Program-made: the position numbers and the translations under genes
The notes under the pieces: generated by a model
What the model saw: only the letters and a program-made list of their open reading frames with translations
Told to the model about the DNA's origin: nothing
Database searches by the model: none
Source of the DNA: an uncultured Actinomycetes bacterium
GTDB taxonomy: Bacteria; Actinomycetota; Actinomycetes; Nanopelagicales; Nanopelagicaceae
NCBI GenBank assembly: GCA_903921405.1
Contig: CAIXPV010000078.1
Coordinates: forward strand, 1 to 18,647
Direction of reading: 5' to 3'
DNA length: 18,647 bases
In this document: one piece after another, positions 7,447 through 15,370 of the stretch
How the letters are laid out: the number at the start of each line of letters is the position of its first letter
How positions within the stretch are numbered: position 1 is the stretch's first letter

Positions 7447-8663
7447 TTATTCTCACTCGTTCCTATAACGCCTTTGGCCAGAAGAGAATCTACCGCCTCA
7501 TCGCTCATTCCTAAGCGCGTTGTAAGAATGGTACGGGTATCTGCGCCAATGCTGCGCCCTGACCATTGAACTTCACCCGGGGTTTGATCCATTCGGTATA
7601 AAACATTTTGCATCTTTACTGGGCCAAGGACTAGATCATCGATGCTAATGATTGTCTCTAACGCTTGGAACTGTGGGTCGTTCATGACATCGGCGATGTT
7701 ATAGATCGGTGCGACCGCAGCTTCAGCCTTTTCAAATTGGGCAACTACATCGTGTGCATCGCGTTGGGCGATCCAATCACCGACGTATTGATCTAGTAGC
7801 TCGGCATGCTGTGCGCGCGTTGATCCTTCAGCAAACCAAGGCTCGTTAATTACTTCGGGGTGGCCAACTAATATCATCACGCGCTCTGCAATCGACTGCG
7901 CCGAAGTAGAAACGGCTAGCCACTTGTTATCTTTTGTCAGATAGGTATTGCGCGGAGAGTTATTGACTGATCTATTGCCAGTGCGTTGTGGAATAACTCC
8001 CAGCTGGTCATAAACGGTTGCATGTGGTCCAAGGATTGCCAAGATAGGTTCGATGATTGCAAGATCTATTACTTGTCCCTTACCAAAGCCTTCGCTGTCA
8101 GGATTCTTTTGAGCAAAGAGTGCAAACATAATCGCCTGTGAAATCGCTAGCGCTGAAATTCCATCGGCCAGAGCAAATGGTGGAAGAGTTGGTGGACCAT
8201 CGGCCTCACCAGTCATCGTTGCAAAGCCGCTCATGGATTCAGCTAAAGTGCCAAAGCCGGCGCGATGTGCGTATGGACCAAACTGACCAAAGCCAGTAAC
8301 GCGAGCGATAATGAGTTTAGGATTACGTTCATGCAGTTGCTCGGGCCCGATTCCCCAGCGCTCTAAAGTGCCGGGACGAAAGTTTTCAATCAATACATCG
8401 CTCTGCTCAATTAGGTTCAGAAATACCTGTGCACCTTCGGCGCTGCCTAAATTTAAGGCCAGAGTTGATTTATTGCGGCCGATATTTGCCCACCACAAAG
8501 ACTGGCCATCCTTTGAATATCCGTGGCCTCGAACTGGATCACCCTTTGTCGGATGTTCGATCTTAATAACGTCGGCGCCAAAGTCGGCCAGCATAGTTGC
8601 AGCAGTTGGGCCGGCAAACAAGGTTGCGGCATCAATGACTCGAAGCCCGGCAAGTGCTGACAT
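7443..8663 (-). CDS. class III CoA-transferase (CaiB/BaiF/Frc family)
   Basis: Family III CoA-transferase, 406 residues, the usual length. The N terminus LAGLRVIDAATLFAGPTAA, then MLADFGADVIKIEHP, RNKSTLALNL, ENFRPGTLERWG and ARVTGFGQFGPY are all strong family markers. D167 in FALADGIS matches the catalytic aspartate that forms the acyl anhydride/thioester intermediate in formyl-CoA transferase. These enzymes move CoA from a donor thioester such as succinyl-CoA to a free carboxylic acid. GGAGGT lies five bases before the ATG, inside the last codons of the upstream gene; the junction is TAATG. Overlap with the downstream lyase suggests that this enzyme makes the CoA ester that the lyase splits, as in malate/malyl-CoA or itaconate/citramalyl-CoA pathways. 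The acid acted on is unknown. Confidence 0.93.
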   Translation of the reverse strand: MSALAGLRVIDAATLFAGPTAATMLADFGADVIKIEHPTKGDPVRGHGYSKDGQSLWWANIGRNKSTLALNLGSAEGAQVFLNLIEQSDVLIENFRPGTLERWGIGPEQLHERNPKLIIARVTGFGQFGPYAHRAGFGTLAESMSGFATMTGEADGPPTLPPFALADGISALAISQAIMFALFAQKNPDSEGFGKGQVIDLAIIEPILAILGPHATVYDQLGVIPQRTGNRSVNNSPRNTYLTKDNKWLAVSTSAQSIAERVMILVGHPEVINEPWFAEGSTRAQHAELLDQYVGDWIAQRDAHDVVAQFEKAEAAVAPIYNIADVMNDPQFQALETIISIDDLVLGPVKMQNVLYRMDQTPGEVQWSGRSIGADTRTILTTRLGMSDEAVDSLLAKGVIGTSENK

Positions 8664-10522
8664 TAGTTACCTCCGTGTGGCTTAAAACATCTGAAACCAA
8701 TATTTTCTGAACGCGACATTCCTGCACCCATCAATAATAGTTTTTCATTCCACGTATTTTCTTGGATGCCACCATCAACATACCAATCAGATTCGGCCAA
8801 CCCGGTGGGTGACTGTGCACCTTGACCGTTATGAATATTAAATGTGCTGCCACCCTTGAGAATCAAGAAACGAGTTCGGCCATCACTATGAACGCTATTA
8901 GTTAAGTTCCAAACACTGGTTACACGATGCTGGATTGAATCTGCATTGAACTGCCAGTTCCACTCATTGGGAACTTCGCATCCCTTCCATGTTGCATAGG
9001 CTTGAGCATCGTCTAGATCGACAAAGACAACTGGAGTGTCTAGTTGATCGCGCTGCGGAGCGCCATTAACCCAATGGGCAAGAAAGCGATAAGAGTTGCG
9101 TGGTGAGTAATGAGTCGCAGTGATAAATTCATGAAACTCTTTATTGCTGACCTCGTACGTATCTAAATCTCCTGAAACCGTTGGAACTTCGATGTGTCCA
9201 GTGATGAACTCGTGTAAGACAGGTCGCGTTGGTTTCCACGTATCGATGAATCCAGGTTGTTCGTAGAAACCACATTCGCGATGTCGATGTGTGTAGGTCA
9301 ACTTGGTGGGGGAGCCAGTTAGCTCGATGTCGCGTCGAGTGTGAAGGGCTGGGAAACTCTCATCAGCGTTCATATAAGTAAATGGCAGCAGCGTTGCACC
9401 CGATGGAGTAATTGAAATTGCGCCTACTCCCCATGCCGGTATAGATCCGCTGAGACCATGAGCCAGTGGGCCTTCATAGTCACTGGCACTCTTATTAATG
9501 ATGGTTATTAACTGCCAACCATCTAATTCAAAGGAAGAGGCATAGAGATGTGCCGCCTCAGCAACAGGGGCTAATTGAGTCAGTGGCTCCCAATGACCTT
9601 GCACAATCAGTGGGTGATGATTGCGCAGAACCCCAACCATCTCGCGCCACATGCAGACATCACGTTTGTTCCACCCCACCCAGGAGCCAAAGACTGCCTC
9701 CCAGATCAACATTCCAGCACCGTTGAGCCAAGCAATGTGTAGCTCACCACTATGGGATCTATCCCAGCGGCGTGTTTGATGAATCATGTGTCGCGGTTCA
9801 AAATACTTAGCGCGCAAAACTCCTGGAATTTCACTATCTGCAAACCACTGGCCCCATGACATCGTGTGATCGCAGACTCGCTCTTGTTGAACCGTGGCTT
9901 CACCAGCTAAAACGATGTCAGGTTTGATGTCAAATATCGGTGCCATGAAATCTGGATCGGCTGATTTCAACGTGTCCAGAAAAACACCATCAAAGTTAAA
10001 TCGCTTTACTAATTGGGCTAAACCAAACTGATCGGCAGTTGCTTCGCGTCTAGTCCATTTATCCCACGGGTTGTAGTTTAAATAGACTTTAACGCCAGCT
10101 TTTTGTAAGTGTGCAATTAGTTGATCAAGGCCTGGAACATCGTTGTAGTAATCAAATTGATTGCAAGAATCTATTCCAATAACTGGATATGCATGCCACA
10201 GAATTATTCCATCGAAGCCACCGAACTTTTGTGCATCAGCTAATAGTTTGTCAGGCGTAAACTGCTGAGTGGAAAAGTCAAAGAGAAGTTCATCCCATAA
10301 CCAGATCAAGGCAACGTTATACGAGGGGTTGTTAAAGAGTTCGGCAGATTGATAGGCCGAATCATCGTAGTTAAGTCGTATGGCAGCATCTTTGCGCCAA
10401 TCGATTAACTTGCTGCGCCATTGCGCGCGCTCGGCTAACGTGGACGGGCCTGCAATAATCTTGGCTTCATCCCAGTTGTCGGTGCGGGGAAGATCAACGG
10501 GGCGGGGAGTTTGAGCGTTCAT
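8663..10522 (-). CDS. TIM-barrel glycosidase-like protein with C-terminal FGE/SUMF1-like domain
   Basis: A two-part protein of 619 residues; I use the ATG at 10522, although a GTG at 10525 directly before it is possible. No leader is seen, so it is likely cytoplasmic. Residues about 65-320 look like a (beta/alpha)8 glycosidase barrel: FDGIILWHAYPV (104-115), VKVYLNYNPWDKW, FDGVFLDT with D183 as a candidate nucleophile and IVLAGEAT with E208 as a candidate acid/base. An all-beta region follows (about 325-430). Residues about 450-616 match the FGE-sulfatase (SUMF1, C-type lectin) fold: YEVSNKEFHEFITATHY, DLDDAQAYATWKGCEVPNEW, LKGGSTFN and IGFRCF. The paired catalytic cysteines of true formylglycine-generating enzymes are absent, so this part is probably structural or ligand-binding. 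I cannot name a glycosidase family. It sits between the ADP-ribosylglycohydrolase genes and the CoA-transferase in one operon. Confidence 0.72.
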   Translation of the reverse strand: MNAQTPRPVDLPRTDNWDEAKIIAGPSTLAERAQWRSKLIDWRKDAAIRLNYDDSAYQSAELFNNPSYNVALIWLWDELLFDFSTQQFTPDKLLADAQKFGGFDGIILWHAYPVIGIDSCNQFDYYNDVPGLDQLIAHLQKAGVKVYLNYNPWDKWTRREATADQFGLAQLVKRFNFDGVFLDTLKSADPDFMAPIFDIKPDIVLAGEATVQQERVCDHTMSWGQWFADSEIPGVLRAKYFEPRHMIHQTRRWDRSHSGELHIAWLNGAGMLIWEAVFGSWVGWNKRDVCMWREMVGVLRNHHPLIVQGHWEPLTQLAPVAEAAHLYASSFELDGWQLITIINKSASDYEGPLAHGLSGSIPAWGVGAISITPSGATLLPFTYMNADESFPALHTRRDIELTGSPTKLTYTHRHRECGFYEQPGFIDTWKPTRPVLHEFITGHIEVPTVSGDLDTYEVSNKEFHEFITATHYSPRNSYRFLAHWVNGAPQRDQLDTPVVFVDLDDAQAYATWKGCEVPNEWNWQFNADSIQHRVTSVWNLTNSVHSDGRTRFLILKGGSTFNIHNGQGAQSPTGLAESDWYVDGGIQENTWNEKLLLMGAGMSRSENIGFRCFKPHGGN

Positions 10523-10524
10523 CA

Positions 10525-11865
10525 CTAAGCCAAAGCGCGCGTGCGTGCAGCTAAATCAGTCAGCAACAGTTGATTGCAGCCAGGAATGCTGGATGCAAGG
10601 CGATTATCAATCGGCGCGCTCCACTGTGAATCTATGGCATCGGCACCTGCCATAGCACCGCAGATTGAACCAACGGTTGCACCAATTGAATCTGTATCCC
10701 AACCGCCCATGACGGTCAGTGTGATTGCAGTCGAGTAGTCAGCTTTGCTGCGCGATAGGCCAAGTATGCCCAAGGCAGCGTTATTGACTGTGTGTACCCA
10801 GTGCATTCCATCGACATGGGCATACAAAGCATCCAGAGCTAATTCGTAATCCATATCGGATTCACCTAGTTGGCGAGCAAGAGAGCAGGCTCTATGTATT
10901 GCACTCTCTGGTGGTAGCACTGCCATGCCAGCATCGATGACCTCATTAATATCTTTACTGACCATTGCGACGGCGTTCATGGCCGCACTCATTGCTGCGC
11001 CATAGAGACCATTGCGACGATGACTTAAATAAGCATCGCGATATGCCATCTGCGCCGCTAACTTTGGATTGCCGGGATTGACCCAGCCATACACATCTGC
11101 GCGAATGAGCGCACCGATCCACTCTTTAAATGGATTAGCGATAGCGCCAACTTCACTGGGGGATGTTCCCTCAAGTAAGTTGCGATAGACAACGCGTTCA
11201 GCAGTAAAAACTCGCCCTGCGGGCAGAAGTTTGAGCCATTGATCGGCGATGTGATGTGTATTGAAGTCGCGACCATAAGTTTCAAGTGTCATTAGAGCAA
11301 TGAGCGGATAATTTAAATCATCATCCTCTGGCATTCCATCGATATTTTCTTGCAGACAATGTAGCGCTCCCTGTTTGTTCCAGGGATGCGCCGACAGAAC
11401 TTCTGCAGGAACGCCAATACCGGTGAAGTACTGCGTCAGTGGCCAGCGGTCGTTGGATTTTAGAATTGCGCGTATACCGACGCGTTGAGTTTTTTCAACT
11501 GGCTTTCCCAATAAACAGCCTGCTGCGCGGCCTAGCCAAGCACCATGATAAGTATTGAAATCTGGGGTTGCAACAGGTGGACTATCAGGCAAAGCGTTAA
11601 GAAAGGCTTCGTAATCAAGTTCTGGATTGGCATTTAGTTTTATATCGATTTCGATAATCAACTCTCGAGCAAGGGCGCGCATCTTCTCTGATGCAGGAAT
11701 CGGAGTTGCACCAGCCATAGGAGCTTTAGCCGATCCACCTGCATCTGTCCACGTCTTTATTTCTTCATCAACGTTGACGCCTTCATACCTAGCTTGGCTA
11801 AAAAAATGCGCCACTAAATCTTCAGGCTGTGACCAGGTCAGACGAAGCGCAAAGGATTCGCTCAT
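10525..11865 (-). CDS. ADP-ribosylglycohydrolase family protein, paralogue 1 (variant with N-terminal extension)
   Basis: A 446-residue member of the ADP-ribosylglycohydrolase (DraG/ARH) superfamily, all-alpha hydrolases with a two-metal centre that cleave N- or O-ribosyl bonds. The family core starts late, at YHGAWLGRAAGCLLGKPVE (106-124); the first 105 residues are an extension I do not recognise. The first metal motif is EDDDLNY (180-186) instead of the usual TDDT, and the second is GGWDTDSIGATVG (387-399) with D390, D392 and S393. All metal-type positions appear filled. The gene lies two bases after paralogue 2 and abuts the glycosidase-like gene. Members of this family inside sugar-transport operons may act on ribosides or other glycosides rather than on ADP-ribosylated protein; that is inference here. 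Confidence 0.85.
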   Translation of the reverse strand: MSESFALRLTWSQPEDLVAHFFSQARYEGVNVDEEIKTWTDAGGSAKAPMAGATPIPASEKMRALARELIIEIDIKLNANPELDYEAFLNALPDSPPVATPDFNTYHGAWLGRAAGCLLGKPVEKTQRVGIRAILKSNDRWPLTQYFTGIGVPAEVLSAHPWNKQGALHCLQENIDGMPEDDDLNYPLIALMTLETYGRDFNTHHIADQWLKLLPAGRVFTAERVVYRNLLEGTSPSEVGAIANPFKEWIGALIRADVYGWVNPGNPKLAAQMAYRDAYLSHRRNGLYGAAMSAAMNAVAMVSKDINEVIDAGMAVLPPESAIHRACSLARQLGESDMDYELALDALYAHVDGMHWVHTVNNAALGILGLSRSKADYSTAITLTVMGGWDTDSIGATVGSICGAMAGADAIDSQWSAPIDNRLASSIPGCNQLLLTDLAARTRALA

Positions 11866-11867
11866 TT

Positions 11868-13019
11868 TTAAAGATTACCGAAAAGTTGGGCCTTTGCTAG
11901 AGCAACCTGGCTGGCACGGGCTTTATCTTTTGCTGCAACTTCAGTTGCAATTGTGGCTAACTTCTTGCCATTGGCAACGAGATCGATGCGGCTTTCTTTT
12001 TCAATCGTTTCGGCCCAACCATGTGGAATTACACTGCGGCCATTCATGGCACCGCTCATAGAACCAAACATCGTTGCAATCGAATCTGAGTCACGGCCGT
12101 AGTTAATAGCGCCAAGGATTCCAGTTTCAAAGTCGCCTTGTGAGACGCGTAGATAGGCAAGTGCCAAGGGCAACTCTTCAATTGCCTTGAGGCGACTTGG
12201 TTTGCGTGCATCTGGACCTGGTTCGCGATAGGCCTCGCCTAATGAATCAAAGGGAGCCATAGCAGCACGCAGTTGTTTAAAGCTAGAGTCCCACGAGGTT
12301 ACATTTTTAGCTTCATCTGTAACGGCTTGGATCGCTGCCTTGGTTCCATCATGTGCGAATTCGATTGCGTTATTAATAACATCATCGATTGTTGCACCAG
12401 GTGTCATCGCTGTTGCAACTGCTGCAGCAAATACACCAGCAGCTTCGCGGCCATAACTTGATTGGTGTGCGCCAGCGATTTCAATTGCTTCGGCGTAAGC
12501 ACCGGCAGGATTGCCAGCGTTAATAATGCCTACTGGGCTCATGTACATGGTTGCACCGCAGTTAACGATATTGCCGACGCCGGCTTCTCGTGGGTCGCTG
12601 TGTGCATGCAGCAGCTTTAGAACTAACCATTTTTCAGCGTGAAAGACGCGGTGAATTAATAGTGAGTCACGTTCGAGCTCTGGAATCCAACGCTCTTTTG
12701 CCATCATCTCTGGAATGATTCCTTCGGCAAATGTAAATGCATCTAAGTGATCGCGTACGTTCTCGTACACATGGATTAACGCCTCAGTCATCAACGTGTC
12801 ATCGGTGATGTGACCGTTTCCTTTATGGAAAGGGGAGACCGGACGTGCAGTTTTCCACTCGACATTGAATGGTCCAACGATTCCAGTTACTAGGCCGCCA
12901 AAGCGCTCCTGAATAACTTCGGGGCTGTAGCCCTCTGTAGATCCACCAAGTGAATCTCCAACGGCGGCACCAGAGAGTGCCCCGATCGCTTTATCTTCCA
13001 AAATAGACATTGTTTCCAT
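11868..13019 (-). CDS. ADP-ribosylglycohydrolase family protein, paralogue 2
   Basis: Family member of 383 residues with canonical motifs: DKAIGALSGAAVGDSLGG near the N terminus, HITDDTLMTEAL with the TDDT metal motif at 72-75, a central histidine-rich helix region (AGAHQSSYGREAAG), and NYGRDSDSIATMFGSMSGA with D310, D312 and S313 as the second metal motif. Two starts are possible, the ATG at 13019 and the ATG at 13010 (MSILEDKAIG); the second has GGAAA just upstream, and neither has a strong ribosome site. It is the first gene after the hairpin that follows the sugar-binding protein. Identity with paralogue 1 looks low and metal motif I differs, so the two probably act on different substrates or different steps. 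The actual substrate is unknown. Confidence 0.88.
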   Translation of the reverse strand: METMSILEDKAIGALSGAAVGDSLGGSTEGYSPEVIQERFGGLVTGIVGPFNVEWKTARPVSPFHKGNGHITDDTLMTEALIHVYENVRDHLDAFTFAEGIIPEMMAKERWIPELERDSLLIHRVFHAEKWLVLKLLHAHSDPREAGVGNIVNCGATMYMSPVGIINAGNPAGAYAEAIEIAGAHQSSYGREAAGVFAAAVATAMTPGATIDDVINNAIEFAHDGTKAAIQAVTDEAKNVTSWDSSFKQLRAAMAPFDSLGEAYREPGPDARKPSRLKAIEELPLALAYLRVSQGDFETGILGAINYGRDSDSIATMFGSMSGAMNGRSVIPHGWAETIEKESRIDLVANGKKLATIATEVAAKDKARASQVALAKAQLFGNL

Positions 13020-13066
13020 TCATATCGTCATCGAAGTTACAAGAAATAAAGTTAAGAGTTGAACAC

Positions 13067-13098
13067 CGGCCAGGGACGTATCGCTACGACCCTGGCCG
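13067..13098 (-). terminator. strong hairpin with GNRA tetraloop after sugar-binding protein gene
   Basis: Arms CGGCCAGGG (13067-13075) and CCCTGGCCG (13090-13098) pair perfectly. After one mismatch, CGTA and TACG pair, closing on a four-base loop that reads GCGA in the minus-strand RNA, a stable GNRA tetraloop. No U-run follows, so it is likely a partial terminator or 3'-end stabiliser separating the abundant binding-protein message from the enzyme genes. The other bases of the 122-base gap (13020-13141) show no clear promoter. Confidence 0.72.
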
Positions 13099-13141
13099 AG
13101 TTATTCACCCTCGGATGATCAACTAGGGATTAAAGAATCGA

Positions 13142-14410
13142 TTAACGAATGGCTAACCAGCCACTGAGTTCTCGAGACTTCAACTCCGTAATAGAGATCT
13201 TTCCCTGAATATATTGCTGCATTGCTGGTTGCAGAACAGTGTCTTTCCACTTCTGGTAGTTAGGTACCAAAGTAAATGGAGCAAGTGCTAATGAAGCACC
13301 GTCATCAAGAATCTGAGTCCAACCTGCGTTGCCCTTCTTAAGTGCAAGAGTTGTCTTAAGTGATCCAGATGTAGATGGAATAAGAGCTTCTCCTAGAGCT
13401 AAGTCTGAGAGGTTCTTATCGGCCATCATGTAACGGATAAATGCAGCTGCCTGCTTTGGATACTTGCTTTGTGCAGATACAGAAAGTGTCTGTGGGTTTG
13501 CACCTTGTTGATTGTTATTGCCCTTAAGCAATGGCAATGCAGTCCAGTTAAATCCAGATGCCTTAGCAGCGATATCTAGGTCAGCAGCTACATAGCTTGC
13601 AGCAAAGATCATTGCGTACTTACCAGCTAAGAATCCTGGAACAGGACCAGCGCCTGACATTGTTAGTGATGCAGGATCAACTGACTTATCGTCATAGATC
13701 ATTGCGTGAATACGTGAAGGAACTTCTAGTTCGGCCTTATTAACACTAAGGATTGGACCACTAGATGATGACATTCCACGGAAGAATGATGCGTTGAAGT
13801 TCATGCCCATGATCATGGTCATTGCAGCTGGAGACTTTAGGCCCCAGGCAACGCCGTAGTTAGTGCTTGTTGTGAACTTCTTAGCAAGTGCTTGGTAATC
13901 ATCCCAAGTAAATGTATTTGTTCCAACTGGAACTGCAACGCCAGCCTTCTTGAACATATCTACGTTGGCATAGATTGTGTATGTCTGAGTCATTGTTGGA
14001 ACACCGTATAGGTGGTTCTTGTATGAACCTACGTTCCAAAGACCTGTAGGAATTGTGCTCTTCAAAGTCTTCATCTCTTTTGTGAGGTCAGCTAAGTAAC
14101 CCTGCTTTGAGAATGAGAGAATTGATGCAGCTTCATGCTGGAAAATATCTGGAGCAACGTTGCCGGCAAAGGCAGTCGTTAGCTTGTCCTGCATGTTGTT
14201 GACATCGCCGTAAACAATCTTGACGGTGGCAGCTGGGTTTGCTGCATTCCAATCAGCAACAATGCGCTCAGTGGCAGCAACTGTTCCTGGTAAGTATGCA
14301 GGCGTTAAATAGGTCATTGTGATTCCAGCAGCACGCGCTGGAATTGTTACTGCAAGGCTTGCAACCATGGCAATAGATGCCACAACCGCAAATAACTTAA
14401 ACTTCTTCAC
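13142..14410 (-). CDS. ABC transporter sugar-binding protein (SBP_bac_1, CUT1 type)
   Basis: Extracytoplasmic sugar receptor of 422 residues. It starts at a GTG at 14410 with AAGGAG about six bases upstream. Residues 1-27 are a Sec leader (MKKFKLF, hydrophobic VVASIAMVASLAV, then PARA-AG), so cleavage is expected after about residue 27. Mature-part markers are ADWNAANPAATVKIVYGD, AFAGNVAPDIFQHEAA, LADLTKEMK and GVPTMTQTYTIYANVDMFKKAG, the last being the classic SBP_bac_1 pattern. Late segments AAAFIRYMMADK and LQPAMQQYIQGK also fit. The protein has no cysteine, so it is not a lipoprotein. Neighbouring permeases of the MalF/MalG type make it a carbohydrate importer; the sugar cannot be told. 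It is the fourth gene of the LacI-headed operon, 90 bases after the second permease. Confidence 0.93.
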   Translation of the reverse strand: MKKFKLFAVVASIAMVASLAVTIPARAAGITMTYLTPAYLPGTVAATERIVADWNAANPAATVKIVYGDVNNMQDKLTTAFAGNVAPDIFQHEAASILSFSKQGYLADLTKEMKTLKSTIPTGLWNVGSYKNHLYGVPTMTQTYTIYANVDMFKKAGVAVPVGTNTFTWDDYQALAKKFTTSTNYGVAWGLKSPAAMTMIMGMNFNASFFRGMSSSSGPILSVNKAELEVPSRIHAMIYDDKSVDPASLTMSGAGPVPGFLAGKYAMIFAASYVAADLDIAAKASGFNWTALPLLKGNNNQQGANPQTLSVSAQSKYPKQAAAFIRYMMADKNLSDLALGEALIPSTSGSLKTTLALKKGNAGWTQILDDGASLALAPFTLVPNYQKWKDTVLQPAMQQYIQGKISITELKSRELSGWLAIR

Positions 14411-14446
14411 TGTTTTCTCCTTCGAGGTAGGTAATTTTGATCATCC

Positions 14447-14471
14447 GGTTTGAACCGATCTGGTTAAAACC
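14447..14471. repeat. two tandem 10-bp dyads GGTTNNAACC upstream of sugar-binding protein
   Basis: GGTTTGAACC (14447-14456, extended to CGGTT-TG-AACCG at 14446-14457) and GGTTAAAACC (14462-14471) are two short dyads with centres 15 bases apart in the 90-base gap between the permease and binding-protein genes. They could form small RNA hairpins or bind a regulator. The rest of that gap holds the binding-protein ribosome site at 14417-14422. Confidence 0.4.
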
Positions 14472-14500
14472 TTTCTTGCGTTAGCTTTTTTGCTGGCCCC

Positions 14501-15370
14501 CTAACCTTTTACCGCGCCGGCTAATAAGCCGCTTGCAAGTTTGCGTTGCATGATTCCAAATACCAGGAGAGATGGAATCGTTGCTAAGAAGGCACCAGCA
14601 GCTAATGGACCAAGAAGAACTTGGCCTTCAGAGCCCATGAATCGCGCCAATGTCAGTGGCAGCGTTTCATGTTCAGGGGATTGAATAAGGACCAGTGCAA
14701 AGAAAAATTCGTTCCATGAATTAAGGAAGGTAAAAAGAGCCGTGGCCACAATGCCTGGTAGCAAGAGCGGGAAGACGATACGGCGCAAGATTTGAAAAGA
14801 GGATGCACCATCCATCGCGCCGGCTTCTTCTAGATCCATAGGAATAGATGCCACATAACCCTTGAGCATCCATAGTGCAAAGGGCAAAGAAGCCACAAGA
14901 TAGACCAAGATCAAGCCCCAGATTGTGTCCAGCAGGCCAACGCGTCGAACCGCCATAAATAAAGGAATGATTACCAAGGAAACCGGGAAAACTTGGCTTA
15001 TAAGAATCCAACCAGTTGCCGCTCCCGAAAATACTTTTTTTAATCGAGCGATGGCATAGCCTGCTGGGACTGCAAATATTGTGGTGATTACCGTTGTGGC
15101 AGTAGCAATAACCAAACTGTTCTTAGCTGAGTTTATTAGGCCGCGTTTTTCAATAATGTCTTGGTAGTTCTGCCAGTACAAACCTTTTGGTAAAAGTGTT
15201 TGATGAAGTTGAAGCAACTCAAGTGGAGATTTTAATGATGTAGTAAACATCCAAAGGAATGGGAAACCTAAGAAGATAACGTAACAAATAACAGCAAAGT
15301 AGGTTGGAATTAGGTAATACTTTCGTTTTCTCTTTTCAGCTGGTGCAATGACAGATGCAGGAGTACTCAT
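14501..15370 (-). CDS. carbohydrate ABC transporter permease, MalG/UgpE type
   Basis: Second sugar permease, 289 residues, starting at the ATG at 15370 that overlaps the stop of the partner permease (ATGA). The cytoplasmic N terminus (EKRKRKYYLIPTY) leads into the first membrane segment (FAVICYVIFLGFPFLWMFTTSLKSPLELL), the standard CUT1 MalG pattern. The coupling loop is EEAGAMDGASSFQILRRIVFPLLLPG, a full EAA motif, followed by TALFTFLNSWNEFFFALVL. The C terminus FGIMQRKLASGLLAGAVKG is the classic end of this subfamily. It should have six membrane segments and form the channel with the MalF-like partner. No ATPase gene follows, so energy must come from an ATPase encoded elsewhere. Confidence 0.95.
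   Translation of the reverse strand: MSTPASVIAPAEKRKRKYYLIPTYFAVICYVIFLGFPFLWMFTTSLKSPLELLQLHQTLLPKGLYWQNYQDIIEKRGLINSAKNSLVIATATTVITTIFAVPAGYAIARLKKVFSGAATGWILISQVFPVSLVIIPLFMAVRRVGLLDTIWGLILVYLVASLPFALWMLKGYVASIPMDLEEAGAMDGASSFQILRRIVFPLLLPGIVATALFTFLNSWNEFFFALVLIQSPEHETLPLTLARFMGSEGQVLLGPLAAGAFLATIPSLLVFGIMQRKLASGLLAGAVKG

Noticed and set aside
8311..8685. A 124-codon plus-strand open frame opposite the CoA-transferase start
   Set aside because: It is antisense to a strongly conserved N terminus of a known family and has no domain of its own.
8663..10522. A functional formylglycine-generating enzyme activating a sulfatase
   Set aside because: The C-terminal domain lacks the catalytic cysteine pair and no sulfatase gene is present in the window.
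11627..12061. A 144-codon plus-strand open frame spanning the junction of the two ADP-ribosylglycohydrolase genes
   Set aside because: It lies antisense to two well-supported family members, has no recognisable domain and no ribosome site; it is a chance frame.
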